A DNA stretch of 64,000 bases, taken from the NCBI GenBank assembly GCA_023213315.1, contig JAKCPI010014216.1, forward strand, positions 1-64,000. The letters are read 5' to 3'. Under the pieces are notes generated by a model. That model was not told where the DNA came from and did no database searches. It saw only the letters and a program-made list of their open reading frames with translations. A program made the position numbers and the translations under genes. Numbering within the stretch: the first letter of the stretch is position 1; every line of letters begins with the position of its first letter. The stretch is from Euborellia annulipes. Lineage: Eukaryota; Arthropoda; Insecta; Dermaptera; Anisolabididae. Positions 9,004-19,354 of this stretch are shown here, one piece after another.

Positions 9004-10719
9004 ATGAAATGGAACTCTTTAAAGACTAAAGCAGCTCTTGCATCTACTGCACTGCTTTCTACTGTTGCACAAGCAGGCCCAGATTTAGGTGAAGCTCAGC
9101 AGCAAGCGACTAACTGGCATGCAATCATTATGTTTGCAATTTTTGTTGGTTTAACCTTATTTATTACCAAATGGGCTGCAAAACAAACCACCAATACCGC
9201 AGACTTCTATACCGCTGGTGGTGGTATCTCTGGTTTCCAAAATGGTTTAGCGATTGCGGGTGACTATATGTCTGCTGCATCGTTCTTGGGTATTTCTGCA
9301 TTGGTGTTTAGCTCAGGCTTTGATGGCTTGCTTTATTCACTGGGTTTCATGGTTGGCTGGCCAATCGTATTGTTCTTAGTTGCTGAGCGCCTACGTAACT
9401 TAGGTAAATATAACCTGTCTGACGTGGTTTCGTTCCGTTTAGAAGAAAAACCAGTACGTACACTTGCAGCAATCAGTTCGCTTGTTGTTGTGGCTTTCTA
9501 TTTGATTGCTCAAATGGTGGGTGCAGGTCAGCTGATCAAACTGTTATTTGGTTTGAACTATAACATCGCAGTTGTGATTGTTGGTCTTCTGATGATGGCT
9601 TACGTGATCTTCGGTGGTATGTTGGCAACAACTTGGGTACAGATCATTAAAGCAGTGATGTTACTTTCAGGTGCAACATTCATGGCGTTCATGGTGATGC
9701 ATTCTGTCGGTTATAGCTTCTCTGAAATGTTCAGACAGTCTATTGATGTATTTGCAAAAGTACATGATGTCAGTCTTGATGATGCAACCAAAATTATGGG
9801 ACCAGGCAGTTTGGCGAAAAACCCACTCGATGCTTTGTCACTTGGTTTAGCACTCATGTTTGGTACAGCAGGTTTACCACACATCCTTATGCGTTTCTTT
9901 ACAGTTAAAGATGCTAAAGAAGCGCGTAAATCTGTAGTTGTTGCAACAGGCTTCATTGGTTACTTCTACTTATTAACCTTCATTATCGGTTTCGGTGCGA
10001 TCCTTTTCGTATCAAACAACCCACAATTTATTGATGTTGCTAAAATGGCTGTGACTGGCAAACTAGAATTAGTTGGCGGTAACAACATGGCAGCGGTACA
10101 CCTTGCAGATGCAGTGGGTGGCGATCTGTTCATGGGCTTTATTTCAGCAGTTGCATTCGCAACGATTCTTGCGGTAGTTGCGGGTTTGACACTGTCAGGT
10201 GCTTCAGCAATTTCACATGACTTGTACGCAAACGTACTGAAAAAAGGTCAAACAACCCCTGAATCTGAATTACGTATGTCGAAGATTGCAACACTTGGTC
10301 TTGCGATCTTTGCGATGATTTTAGGTATTTTGTTCGAGAAGCAAAACGTTGCCTTCATGGTAGGTTTAGCATTCTCTGTCGCGGCGTGTGCAAACTTCCC
10401 AGTATTGGTTCTTTCAATGTTCTGGAAAGGCTTAACTACACGTGGTGCTGTTGTAGGTGGTGTTGTCGGTCTAGTGACAGCGGTGACTTTAATTATCTTA
10501 TCTAAAGCAGTTTGGGTAGACACATTAAAAATCTCTGATACTCCGATCAACTCATTCAATGGTCCTGCAATCTTTGCCATGCCATTAGCATTCATCTGCT
10601 GCTGGTTGTTCTCTGTGACAGATAAATCTGCACGTGCAGAAGCAGAGCGTAAAGCATTTGATGCACAGTTTGTACGTTCACAAACAGGTATTGGTATCTC
10701 TGGTGCTTCAGATCACTAA
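9004..10719 (+). CDS. actP: Cation/acetate symporter ActP
   Basis: Intact 571-residue sodium:solute symporter (SSS) that imports acetate and related short carboxylates across the inner membrane. A cleavable-looking N-terminal segment ends near AQAGPD, followed by about 13 hydrophobic helices. Landmarks are [31 protein letters not shown] and [20 protein letters not shown], all typical of ActP. It sits one base after the yjcH stop and is divergent from the CrbS-like kinase gene, matching the acetate-switch locus of other gammaproteobacteria. A clear terminator follows at 10738. No breaks were seen. Confidence 0.95.
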   Translation: MKWNSLKTKAALASTALLSTVAQAGPDLGEAQQQATNWHAIIMFAIFVGLTLFITKWAAKQTTNTADFYTAGGGISGFQNGLAIAGDYMSAASFLGISALVFSSGFDGLLYSLGFMVGWPIVLFLVAERLRNLGKYNLSDVVSFRLEEKPVRTLAAISSLVVVAFYLIAQMVGAGQLIKLLFGLNYNIAVVIVGLLMMAYVIFGGMLATTWVQIIKAVMLLSGATFMAFMVMHSVGYSFSEMFRQSIDVFAKVHDVSLDDATKIMGPGSLAKNPLDALSLGLALMFGTAGLPHILMRFFTVKDAKEARKSVVVATGFIGYFYLLTFIIGFGAILFVSNNPQFIDVAKMAVTGKLELVGGNNMAAVHLADAVGGDLFMGFISAVAFATILAVVAGLTLSGASAISHDLYANVLKKGQTTPESELRMSKIATLGLAIFAMILGILFEKQNVAFMVGLAFSVAACANFPVLVLSMFWKGLTTRGAVVGGVVGLVTAVTLIILSKAVWVDTLKISDTPINSFNGPAIFAMPLAFICCWLFSVTDKSARAEAERKAFDAQFVRSQTGIGISGASDH

Positions 10720-10737
10720 GTGATTTGAGATCAGCTT

Positions 10738-10765
10738 AAAAACACCTTCTCGAAGGTGTTTTTTT
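10738..10765 (+). terminator. actP terminator
   Basis: AAAAACACCTT/AAGGTGTTTTT hairpin with a CTCG loop and an eight-base or longer T-run, about 20 bp after actP. Confidence 0.85.
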
Positions 10766-10936
10766 ATGGGTGATGCAAAGCTAGAACTCCATCATCCCAG
10801 TTTGAGCTTTTAAGCGATATACAGCTTGTTTGATGCTGATTTATCAGTTGAATGATCACGAAAAATTGAAAGGATTTAAGAAACCCAATGAATATGTTAA
10901 TTTGAATGTTTAAAAGAACAATCAGAATCAGAAAAT

Positions 10937-11618
10937 ATGCGTTCAATGATCGAATTTTGGAAAGGTTTTAAACAATTACCATCAGCATGGTTATTGTTGG
11001 TCCAACTGCTTATTTTAGTTTTATCTGTCTATACCAATGCCAGCAGAAGTTATCAAATTTTAACTTGGTTACTCGGTGTACTCCGCATTACTGATTATTG
11101 CCAAAGTGATTCGACAAACACCGACATTTACACTGTTGGGATTAACCTTTGTCACAGGGGCATTTGTACTGTCCTTTCTAATGTTGATCGGTTTTCATTC
11201 TGTTACTTTGCAAATCTTTGCACATTCATTTGAAGCAGCCGCTTATTTTTGTGCAGCATATGGTCTAATCCGTTATATGTTTGCAGATCGTTATTTAACC
11301 AAAGATGAGCTGTTTGCTGCAGGTGCAGTATTTACCCTGATCGCATGGGGATTTGCCTTCTTATACAGTATTTGTCAATTGCTGGTTCCGCAGAGTTTTC
11401 AAAACCCAAATCATGTTGCGGACTACCAATCTTGGCTGGATTTATTGTTCATTAGTTTTAGTCTGCAATCGGCAACGGGATTGTCCGATTTGATTCCTGT
11501 TGCACCTGCTGCGCGGGTGATTTCAATGTTGCAAATGTTCTGTGGTGTGATGTATTTTGCCCTGATCGTCTCACGGATGATTGCCCTGCAATATATTGAA
11601 AATAAACCAAAATCATGA
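10937..11618 (+). CDS. Two-TM-pore type ion channel family protein, frameshifted
   Basis: Inner-membrane protein with at least five hydrophobic segments, the last two flanking a pore-loop-like stretch (SLQSATGLSDLIPVAP). It resembles the Ion_trans_2 potassium-channel family, but the filter reads ATGLS where TVGYG is usual. The pore region lies in an unbroken frame, so the residues are read directly. The ATG at 10937 starts the first frame, which goes off near 11080; one missing G in GGTG-TAC restores LLGVYSALLIIAKVIRQ. Total about 227 codons. No strong ribosome site is visible. It precedes a BCCT osmolyte transporter on the same strand, so a link to osmotic or ion balance is possible but unproven. 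Confidence 0.7.
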
Positions 11619-11786
11619 GCTAATGATCTTGTTACATTTAGTAAATTGTTGAAAATGTTAATTTAAATTATAATGTGGCCTGAATCCAATCGCTGTTCTA
11701 CAGGATTCGTCTTTTTTCACACCTGTGAATGCCTTTTTTTGACTTTAAAAAGTCTGTCCATTGAGTATAAAAAACCTGGGGGAAAT

Positions 11787-13756
11787 ATGCCTTCCAAAAA
11801 AATCACTTGGTTTGACAATGTCAATCCAAATGTTTTCTTGAGCACTGTTGGAATTATTGCGCTTTTTTTAGCCGTTGTTGTCTTTGCACCAAATGCCTTT
11901 GAACTGATTACTCAAAGGATGAACCGCTGGATCACCGATTCATTTAGTTGGTTCTATGTTTTATCTGTCGCAATATTTTTAATTGTGCTGATTTTTATTG
12001 CCTTTTCTGACATGGGTAAAATCAAGCTTGGACCTGATCATAGCCAGCCTGAGTATAGTAATGGGTCATGGTTTGCCATGCTATTTACTGCGGGTATGGG
12101 GATCGGGTTAATGTTCTTCAGTGTTGCAGAACCTGTCATGCATTATGTCAATCCACCTGCTGGTGATCCACAAACCATTGAATCTGCCCAAGAAGCAATG
12201 AGAATTACCTTTTTCCATTGGGGCTTACATGCTTGGGCTATCTATGCAGTTGTTGGCTTAACGCTGGCTTATTTTGCTTTTCGCTATAACTTGCCACTCA
12301 AAGTTCGTTCGGGTTTATTTCCGATTATTGGTCAACGAATTCATGGTCCAATCGGAGATGCGGTCGATACTTTTGCCACCATTGGTACGGTATTTGGTGT
12401 GGCTACCACGTTAGGATTTGGGGTAACGCAAATTAACTCTGGCTTAAATTATTTATTTGGCTGGGAAAGTAATATTAGCACCCAAATCTTTTTGATTATT
12501 GTGGTGAGTACGCTGGCTTCATTGTCGGTTTTCCTTGGATTAGATAAGGGAATCAAACGACTTTCTGAACTGAATCTGATTTTAGCTTTGGTATTGCTAG
12601 GCTTTGTATTTCTTCGCCAGTTCCAGTATTTATATCCTACAAGCAACCATTCAAAACGCTGGACAGTATATTTCGAATTTGTTTAGCATGACCTTTAATT
12701 TATATGCTTATCAATCGAATGGCTGGATTGGGTGGTTGGACCATTATGTATTGGGCATGGTGGATTTCTTGGTCACCATTTGTTGGTATGTTTATTGCGC
12801 GTGTTTCAAAAGGTCGAACCATTCGAGAGTTTATTGTCGGTGTACTGCTTATTCCGACAGGCTTTACCTTGATCTGGATGGGTTTTATTGGCAATGCTGC
12901 CTTGTTTAGTATTATGGAACAAGGGCAGGCTGGGCTGATTTCTGCGGTACAAAAAGATTCATCAGTTGCATTGTTTGAGTTTTTAACCCATCTGCCTTTT
13001 TCAGGTGTGTTTAGTCTTATTGCGACACTGCTGGTGGTATTGTTCTTTGTTACCTCTGCGGATTCTGGTGCATTGGTGACCGATTATCTCACTGCGAAAA
13101 CAGAAAATTCGCCGATATGGCAACGCTTGTTCTGGACTGTTTTAATGGCGGTCTTGTCGATCATTCTTTTAATGGTTGGTGGGCTAGGCGCGCTACAATC
13201 GGCCACCATGATGAGTGCACTACCATTCACCTTTATCATGCTGCTGTTGTGTTGGGGCTTAGTCAAAGCATTGCGCTTAGATGTCACCAAAATGCAGGCT
13301 TTACAAGTGGCAAGAATCACGCCGAGAGCTGTGCAAAATCCACGTAGTTGGCAGCAACGTTTAGGCTTAATCATGCACTATCCGCATACGTTGGCCGAAG
13401 TACAACATTATATTCAGGTTGATGTGATTAAGGCTTTTGAAAGTATTCGTTTTGAGTTTAAACGCCGTGATTTAAATGTGGTGATTAAAGAAACTGAAGA
13501 CGGTGTTCAACTGAGTGTGGATCATCATGATGAGTTCAATTTTATCTATAAAGTCATTGCACGCAAAATGGTTGCGCCAAGCTTTATGATGAATGAAGAA
13601 CATCAAGAAACCGATGATTTTTATCAAGCAGAAATATTTTTAAGAGAAGGTGGTCAAAATTATGATGTGATGGAGTGGACGCAAGAAGACTTGATTCAAG
13701 ACATCATTGACCAATATGAACGTCATCTACATTTCTTAAATGTACTGAGAAACTAA
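11787..13756 (+). CDS. BCCT family (choline/betaine/carnitine) transporter, frameshifted
   Basis: Inner-membrane transporter of quaternary amines such as choline or glycine betaine. The ATG at 11787 follows GGGGGA and gives MPSKKITWFDNVNPNVF; an earlier in-frame start at 11673 has no ribosome site. Family signatures are FTAGMGIGLMFFSVAEPVMH and, after the breaks, WTIMYWAWWISWSPFVG and ARVSKGRTIREF, with Trp-rich helix 8. The frame shifts near 12615 and again near 12730. The total of about 656 codons, with a long cytoplasmic C-terminal tail (about 190 residues), fits BetT-type choline transporters better than short OpuD types. Substrate not determined. Confidence 0.85.
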
Positions 13757-13782
13757 GTTGTTTATTTAAAAACAAAGGCAAT

Positions 13783-13810
13783 AAAAAAGGACTCGTATGA
13801 GTCCTTTTTT
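13783..13810. terminator. Bidirectional terminator between the BCCT and porin genes
   Basis: AAAAAAGGACTC/GAGTCCTTTTTT with a GTAT loop, placed between convergent genes. A and T runs on both sides suit both strands. Confidence 0.85.
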
Positions 13811-13831
13811 TGATTCAATTTCTAAGCCAAC

Positions 13832-14716
13832 TTAGAAACGGAATTTAGCGTTTAAGCCAACAGTTTGCGTATCACCAACATACGAAATTGCTTGACCTTT
13901 ATTCGCTTCGTAGTTTGCATTTACGTAGCTCGCACCAACTGCAATCGCAGGAGTGATGAAGTAGTTTACGTTTGCACCCCAAGCTGAATCAGGCGTACCT
14001 TCGTAGCTAGACGCTGCGTAAGAAGCACCAACGCTTAATTGTGGGTTCAAATAGAAATCAGTTTTGAACTGGTATGCAGTCGCATCACCATAGATGATGC
14101 CTGATTCAAACGCTAAAGACATATTTGTACCGTCAATACCGCCAACGTATTTAGCACGTGCAGTGATTGCGTCTTGGTCTTCACCAATTGTTGCAGCTTC
14201 AGCAGTCGCTTTAGCAACGCCGTTACCCATAACATTGAATGCATCTAAAGCAACTTGGTCAGCAACGTTAGTATAACCAACAGCAACTAAGAAGTTTTGA
14301 GTAGGAAGAGCACCCACTTCTAATGCAAAACGATCGCCTTGATCATTTGACAAGCCATTTTTACCGTCAAGGATCGTGTGGCTATAAGAAGCACTTGCGT
14401 ATGCAGGTACATATGGAGTAGGAACATAAAGTTCAGCTTTAGCGCCGTAGTTATGTGCAATTACATCAGCGTCTAATTCGCCATAGTTATATGCTAAAGA
14501 AACATTCGAAGCTTGGTTTAAGAACGCTGCTTCAGCCAATGGACCTTTTGAAGAGTCAACATTTTTGAAGTAGTAAGTACCTTGCAAACCACCAGTGAAA
14601 TCTTTGTCATTTTCAGTTGTATCGATATACTCTGATTGACCTTGAATTTCAAATTGGTATGCTTGAGCGCCGGTCATGGCTAATAATAAAGCAGTGGCTA
14701 AACCGAGTTTTTTCAT
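13832..14716 (-). CDS. omp33-36: Omp33-36-type outer-membrane porin
   Basis: Intact outer-membrane beta-barrel of 294 residues. The ATG at 14716 is preceded by GGAAAAG; a TTG four codons earlier is less likely. Signal peptide MKKLGLATALLLAMTGAQA is followed by YQFEIQGQSEYIDTT, characteristic of the Acinetobacter Omp33-36 family. The C-terminus ends in the barrel-assembly Phe (GLNAKFRF). The body alternates polar and aromatic beta-strand patterns without long helices. In A. baumannii this porin passes water and small solutes and is linked to host-cell effects and carbapenem susceptibility; whether that applies here is unknown. The long A+T-rich region upstream probably holds its promoter. Confidence 0.85.
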   Translation of the reverse strand: MKKLGLATALLLAMTGAQAYQFEIQGQSEYIDTTENDKDFTGGLQGTYYFKNVDSSKGPLAEAAFLNQASNVSLAYNYGELDADVIAHNYGAKAELYVPTPYVPAYASASYSHTILDGKNGLSNDQGDRFALEVGALPTQNFLVAVGYTNVADQVALDAFNVMGNGVAKATAEAATIGEDQDAITARAKYVGGIDGTNMSLAFESGIIYGDATAYQFKTDFYLNPQLSVGASYAASSYEGTPDSAWGANVNYFITPAIAVGASYVNANYEANKGQAISYVGDTQTVGLNAKFRF

Positions 14717-15243
14717 AATCTTTTCCAATAGGAGAAATTGGTGAAACAGACGGCATTGTATTGTAACAAGATATTAAGTCAATGACGTTTAAGGCCACTG
14801 TTTACAAAGTAGATACATGAAATTTACATTGTTTAAAAAACGTACATTTGAGCAGCTTTACGTCAACCTGGAAAAAAACTTAATTAGAACAACAGACTAA
14901 ATTCAGACAAAAGTTTTATTTCATATAAAACAGATATCAAATTGTTAAATTAATACATTTATTTTATTGTTTATTTGTGTTTTTTGATCGATATTACCGA
15001 TGGTTGTTTTGCGATCAATGTCAAGAAAATGTCATTAAATTCTGCTTATTTTTAGAATTAATTTGTGATTGTATAATCATTTCATGTGAATATTGTTGTT
15101 TTATTCTCAATTATTTATAAAAACGATAATTAATTTATATCCGATCAATTTAATAGGTTTTACAAAGTAAAAGATATTTTGGATAATGAGTCAATAAAGT
15201 TCATTCATTTTAAATGAATTTTTTTGAGATTTTGAGTTTATAT

Positions 15244-15276
15244 GCCCAGCTTTCCCCAAGGTTGGGCTTTTTTTTT
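15244..15276 (+). terminator. Orphan intrinsic terminator, possible sRNA end
   Basis: GCCCAGCTT/AAGGTTGGGC stem (two G-T wobbles) with a CCCC loop and nine T. No plus-strand gene ends upstream within 1.4 kb, so it may end a small RNA. Confidence 0.6.
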
Positions 15277-15364
15277 ATTTAAAAAATTCAAAGCAAATCG
15301 CATTAAATAGATCATAAAAATATTGCACCAATATATAGCATAATTAAGCAAAAGATGAATTATG

Positions 15365-15381
15365 TTGGCATGATTCTTGCC
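15365..15381 (+). promoter_or_regulatory. Sigma-54-like -24/-12 element
   Basis: TTGGCATGATTCTTGCC has GG and GC separated by exactly ten bases, with TGGCA and TTGC matching the sigma-54 consensus. It is about 215 bp upstream of the OXA gene and just before a hairpin. One such match in 64 kb could arise by chance. Confidence 0.35.
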
Positions 15382-15384
15382 AAA

Positions 15385-15419
15385 AAAAATCCCAATTTTC
15401 AAAGAAAACTGGGATTTTT
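15385..15419. terminator. Terminator-like hairpin upstream of the OXA gene
   Basis: 16-bp stem (AAAAATCCCAATTTTC against GAAAACTGGGATTTTT, one mismatch) with a 3-base loop. It is flanked by A8 and T5, so it could work on either strand. No adjacent gene explains it. Confidence 0.5.
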
Positions 15420-15597
15420 CGCCAAAATCTGGAGCAAATCAATAAATTCTGCTGAGGAATATTAATAAATTGCCCTAATGAGGTGCATTATGCACCAATA
15501 TATTGCACATGTAAATATTTTCTTACATTCAATTTAAAAAATAATTCATGGGCTCATCTACACTATTTCAGATAGAGTCGATGCCTAAGTAAAGTTT

Positions 15598-16446
<849 letters not shown>

Positions 16447-16466
16447 ATGCAGTAGGTGAGAAAAAA

Positions 16467-16494
16467 TGCCCAGTTTATTGGGGGAAACTGGGCA
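16467..16494 (-). terminator. Minus-oriented hairpin after the OXA gene
   Basis: TGCCCAGTTT/AAACTGGGCA with a loop rich in G. Only the minus strand has a following T-run (six T), yet no minus-strand gene lies within 2 kb to its right. Confidence 0.5.
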
Positions 16495-16734
16495 ATAAAA
16501 AAGATATATTTTCAAATCATGAGAATTTCTATCTGAGTCTAATTTTATGCAAATTCTATTTATATGTAAAATGTGAATTTTGAATATTACTCATCTATAA
16601 AAACGATAATATAAAGCAGTTGAACGCTGTAGATTAAACTTGATTATGTGGAGTAGTTTATGTGTATATATTCTATAATATAAACAAAATTTCTTTAGCT
16701 TTATTACGATATAACTTCCCACAGGACCATGGTG

Positions 16735-18451
16735 ATGGTGCATGAACTCAGATCAGAACAAATAAGCACGCGTTTGCTTATCCTCATGTCAGTCATCATT
16801 TTGTCTGTTTTGTTAATTGCTGTTCCACAAATCATCAGTAATTATCGAGAGTATAGCCGAGCAAATCGAGCTTTAGTCAATATTCAAGCCTTGCAAGTTT
16901 TTGCTGAAACATCCAATAAAATTTCACGGGAAAGAGCGCCAACAAATAAAGCAATGTCGAGCTCGACAGCAAATTTTCCAGACAGAATAAAAGAATTGCA
17001 GGACTATCGTAAGGACGTAGATCAACAGATTAATTTAACCGTTGAGACCTTAAACAAGGCGGGGTTTACCAGTTTGGCGGATCAAGTAGATGTTCAATTA
17101 AGACATGATTTGAACATCGCCCGTAAACAAGTCGATGCTTATTTAGCCTTGCCGTTAAAAGAACGTAATTCAGTGCAAATGGATCAAGTGATTCAGGGAA
17201 TGTTTCGGGCATGGGACAGTTGTAGAGCCATGTTGCAGCAATTAATTAACCATTCAAAAAAGAATAATAGCGATGTGACGGATTATGCTTCAATTGTGCT
17301 GATATTGGCTGATTTACGTGATCAATCTGGACGAGTCGCGTCCAATATTATGGCACCCCTAAGCTTTTCCGAACCATTGCCTGAATATAACAAAGCACGC
17401 TCATTACAAACGCAAGAACAGGTTAAATATTTATGGCGTTTGATGGATACCATGCAAATAGAGTCTTTAAAACCGCCAGAGTATCTTTATTTATATGGTC
17501 AAGTGAAAACTCAATTTATTGACCAAGGTTTACCCATTGTAAATCGTTTGGTGCAAGAGAGTAGAAATCAGCAGCCTTATTTTTTAACGGCAAACCAACT
17601 GACAGATGCAATCGTGGATAAGTTTACCACGGTGGTAAATTTACAAAAATATCTACTTGAAACTCATGCCTTAAGTGCGCGTCATCGAATGGAATCGGAG
17701 CAACGTCAATTTTTTATCACGCTTCTTTATTTCTCTTTTGTCATTGTCGGTAGCAGTTTTTACGATGTTATATACACGTAAAAAGTTATTTGAACCCTTA
17801 ATATATGCAAGAAATATGATTTTGGAGCTGTCACAAGTACAAGAGCGTGATTATCTAGGTGAAGCTTCGATACAAACCAAAGAGGTGCATACCCTAACTT
17901 GATGCACTTGATAAATTAAAAGAAATGCTCAAGCAACGCGATGCTTTTGAATTTCAATTACAAAATAGTGCCAACACTGACAGTTTAACCGGTGTTTCAA
18001 ATCGATTGGCTTTAGAGGTTTATTTAAAAAATATTGCAACACAAACCTGAGCGCTTTCAAGAGTTGACCTTGATCATGGTGGATATTGATAATTTTAAAT
18101 ATGTGAATGATCGCTTTGGGCATATTTTAGGTGATTCGGTTATTGTTGAAATTGCTCAATGTTTAAAAGCAAATATTGCGCAATCCGATTTGATTGTACG
18201 TTTTGGTGGCGATGAATTTTTGATTTTAATTGATCGCATCCAATGGGATTGGGCATTGCAAATTTCTGAAAGCATTTTGGCTGATGTATCACGGTTAAAT
18301 TTTAATAGTTCGATGTCTAACGAACAGCTGCAATGTTTCTGTCAGTATTGGCGTGGCAACAGGGGCTGAAAGTTGGGAAGCCTTATTTAATCGGGCAGAT
18401 GCATCGCTATTTAAAGCCAAAGCACAAGGTCGAAATAAAGTTGTGGGATGA
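16735..18451 (+). CDS. Membrane-anchored diguanylate cyclase (GGDEF), frameshifted
   Basis: Makes cyclic di-GMP from two GTP. The ATG at 16735 lies eight bases from CAGGA; 16729 is an alternative. The N-terminus has a helix (LILMSVIILSVLLIAVPQ), then a helical periplasmic region of about 280 residues, then a second helix near 17720-17770, a short linker and the GGDEF domain. The active-site segment RFGGDEF is intact at about 18205. The usual RxxD inhibitory site before it reads AQSD, so product feedback may be absent. The end motif KAQGRNKVVG and stop at 18451 complete it. Frame changes near 17740, 17900, 18035 and 18345 suggest four indels. The input signal is unknown. Confidence 0.8.
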
Positions 18452-18530
18452 TCGATTGGGTATCTTGATGATGATTAACCCGTTTGAAAATGTTGATTTA
18501 TCGTCAGCATTTAATGATAAAAATACTGAA

Positions 18531-19099
18531 TTATTTTGAAGTGACTTTAAGCAACTCAGCATACAATTGATTTAAAAATCGTTGCTGTTCGGCATTGTCT
18601 TTAAAGTAGCGTTGATAAAGCACACTACAGCTTTCCACATCAACAATATTACTTGGATTAAATGACCAATCCTCTGTATTTTTAATACTAATCCCTAGAT
18701 CATCACCACAACGTTGCCACTGTTTGGAGAAGCCAGAGTTTTGATTGGGAGCAAGCTGCTTAAATTCTGCGTTAAGGCTAAAGCCGCGCATTTCTGAGTT
18801 GCTGAATTTGTTGATCGCACTGATTGGCACACCGGCCCATATAATGGTTTGTCCACTCGGCAAAGAGATGCTTTCAGTTTACTTTCATTCATTAACTGAC
18901 TTTGTCTGCCTGTTTTAAAGCCCTGTTTTTCATAGGTCAAAGTTGAGCCAGCAGGAAGCTGTATTTTTTTAATCAGTAAGGGTTGGGTGGTTATAAAATA
19001 AGGATTGTCGGGTCGGCCATTACCACCCGCAATGTTTATGCTACAACTGCTGAGTAAACAGATACTTGGGACTAAAAGGCATGAGTAAAGAAGCTTCAT
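18531..19099 (-). CDS. Hypothetical lipoprotein, frameshifted
   Basis: Function not recognised. The ATG at 19099 opens MKLLYSCLLVPSICLLSSC with lipobox LSSC, followed by a short Gly/Asn linker. The first frame fits until about 18880 (ESKLKASL), where one indel moves it. The continuation reads through SLPSGQTIIWAGVPISAINKF to VTSK at 18531. The joined product is about 190 residues with two further Cys (WQRCGDD, VESCSV). It converges with the diguanylate cyclase gene, whose stop is 80 bp away. Probably outer-membrane attached, judging from the lack of Asp at +2. Confidence 0.6.
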
Positions 19100-19314
19100 A
19101 AGGAAAATATCCTGTGCTATGCATTGATCTTGCCTTGTTTAAATTAGAAATGCAAAATTTGCTTTAAATAATCCCAAAATTAAGCAGATGATTATTGAAA
19201 TATAGGATGAAAAAAAGGCTGAGAATCTGAGTTTTATAAAAATTATATGAGCTATTTAATTTCGAGCTTAGCTGATTAATCTCCCCCTAAGTCCTGTGGG
19301 ATAAAGAGAGAAAC

Positions 19315-19337
19315 TCCCTCCTTATTTAAAGGAGGGA
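19315..19337. repeat. GC-rich REP-like hairpin
   Basis: TCCCTCCTT/AAAGGAGGGA with a short loop, preceded by a CTCCCCC block at 19281. It resembles the hairpin at 53774-53812 and perhaps 3631-3659. It lies just past the uvrA stop and may also act in termination. Confidence 0.5.
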
Positions 19338-19354
19338 AAGGAAGATGCAGTGAA

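Larger units (their letters stand above)
14717..15597. other. Gene-poor AT-rich region with orphan hairpins
   Basis: No open frame with protein-like sequence. The left end should contain the porin promoter on the minus strand. Three structured sites are listed separately (15244, 15365, 15385). TATAAT at 15072-15077 could be a -10 box for a transcript ending at the 15244 terminator, but the matching -35 is poor. Confidence 0.5.
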
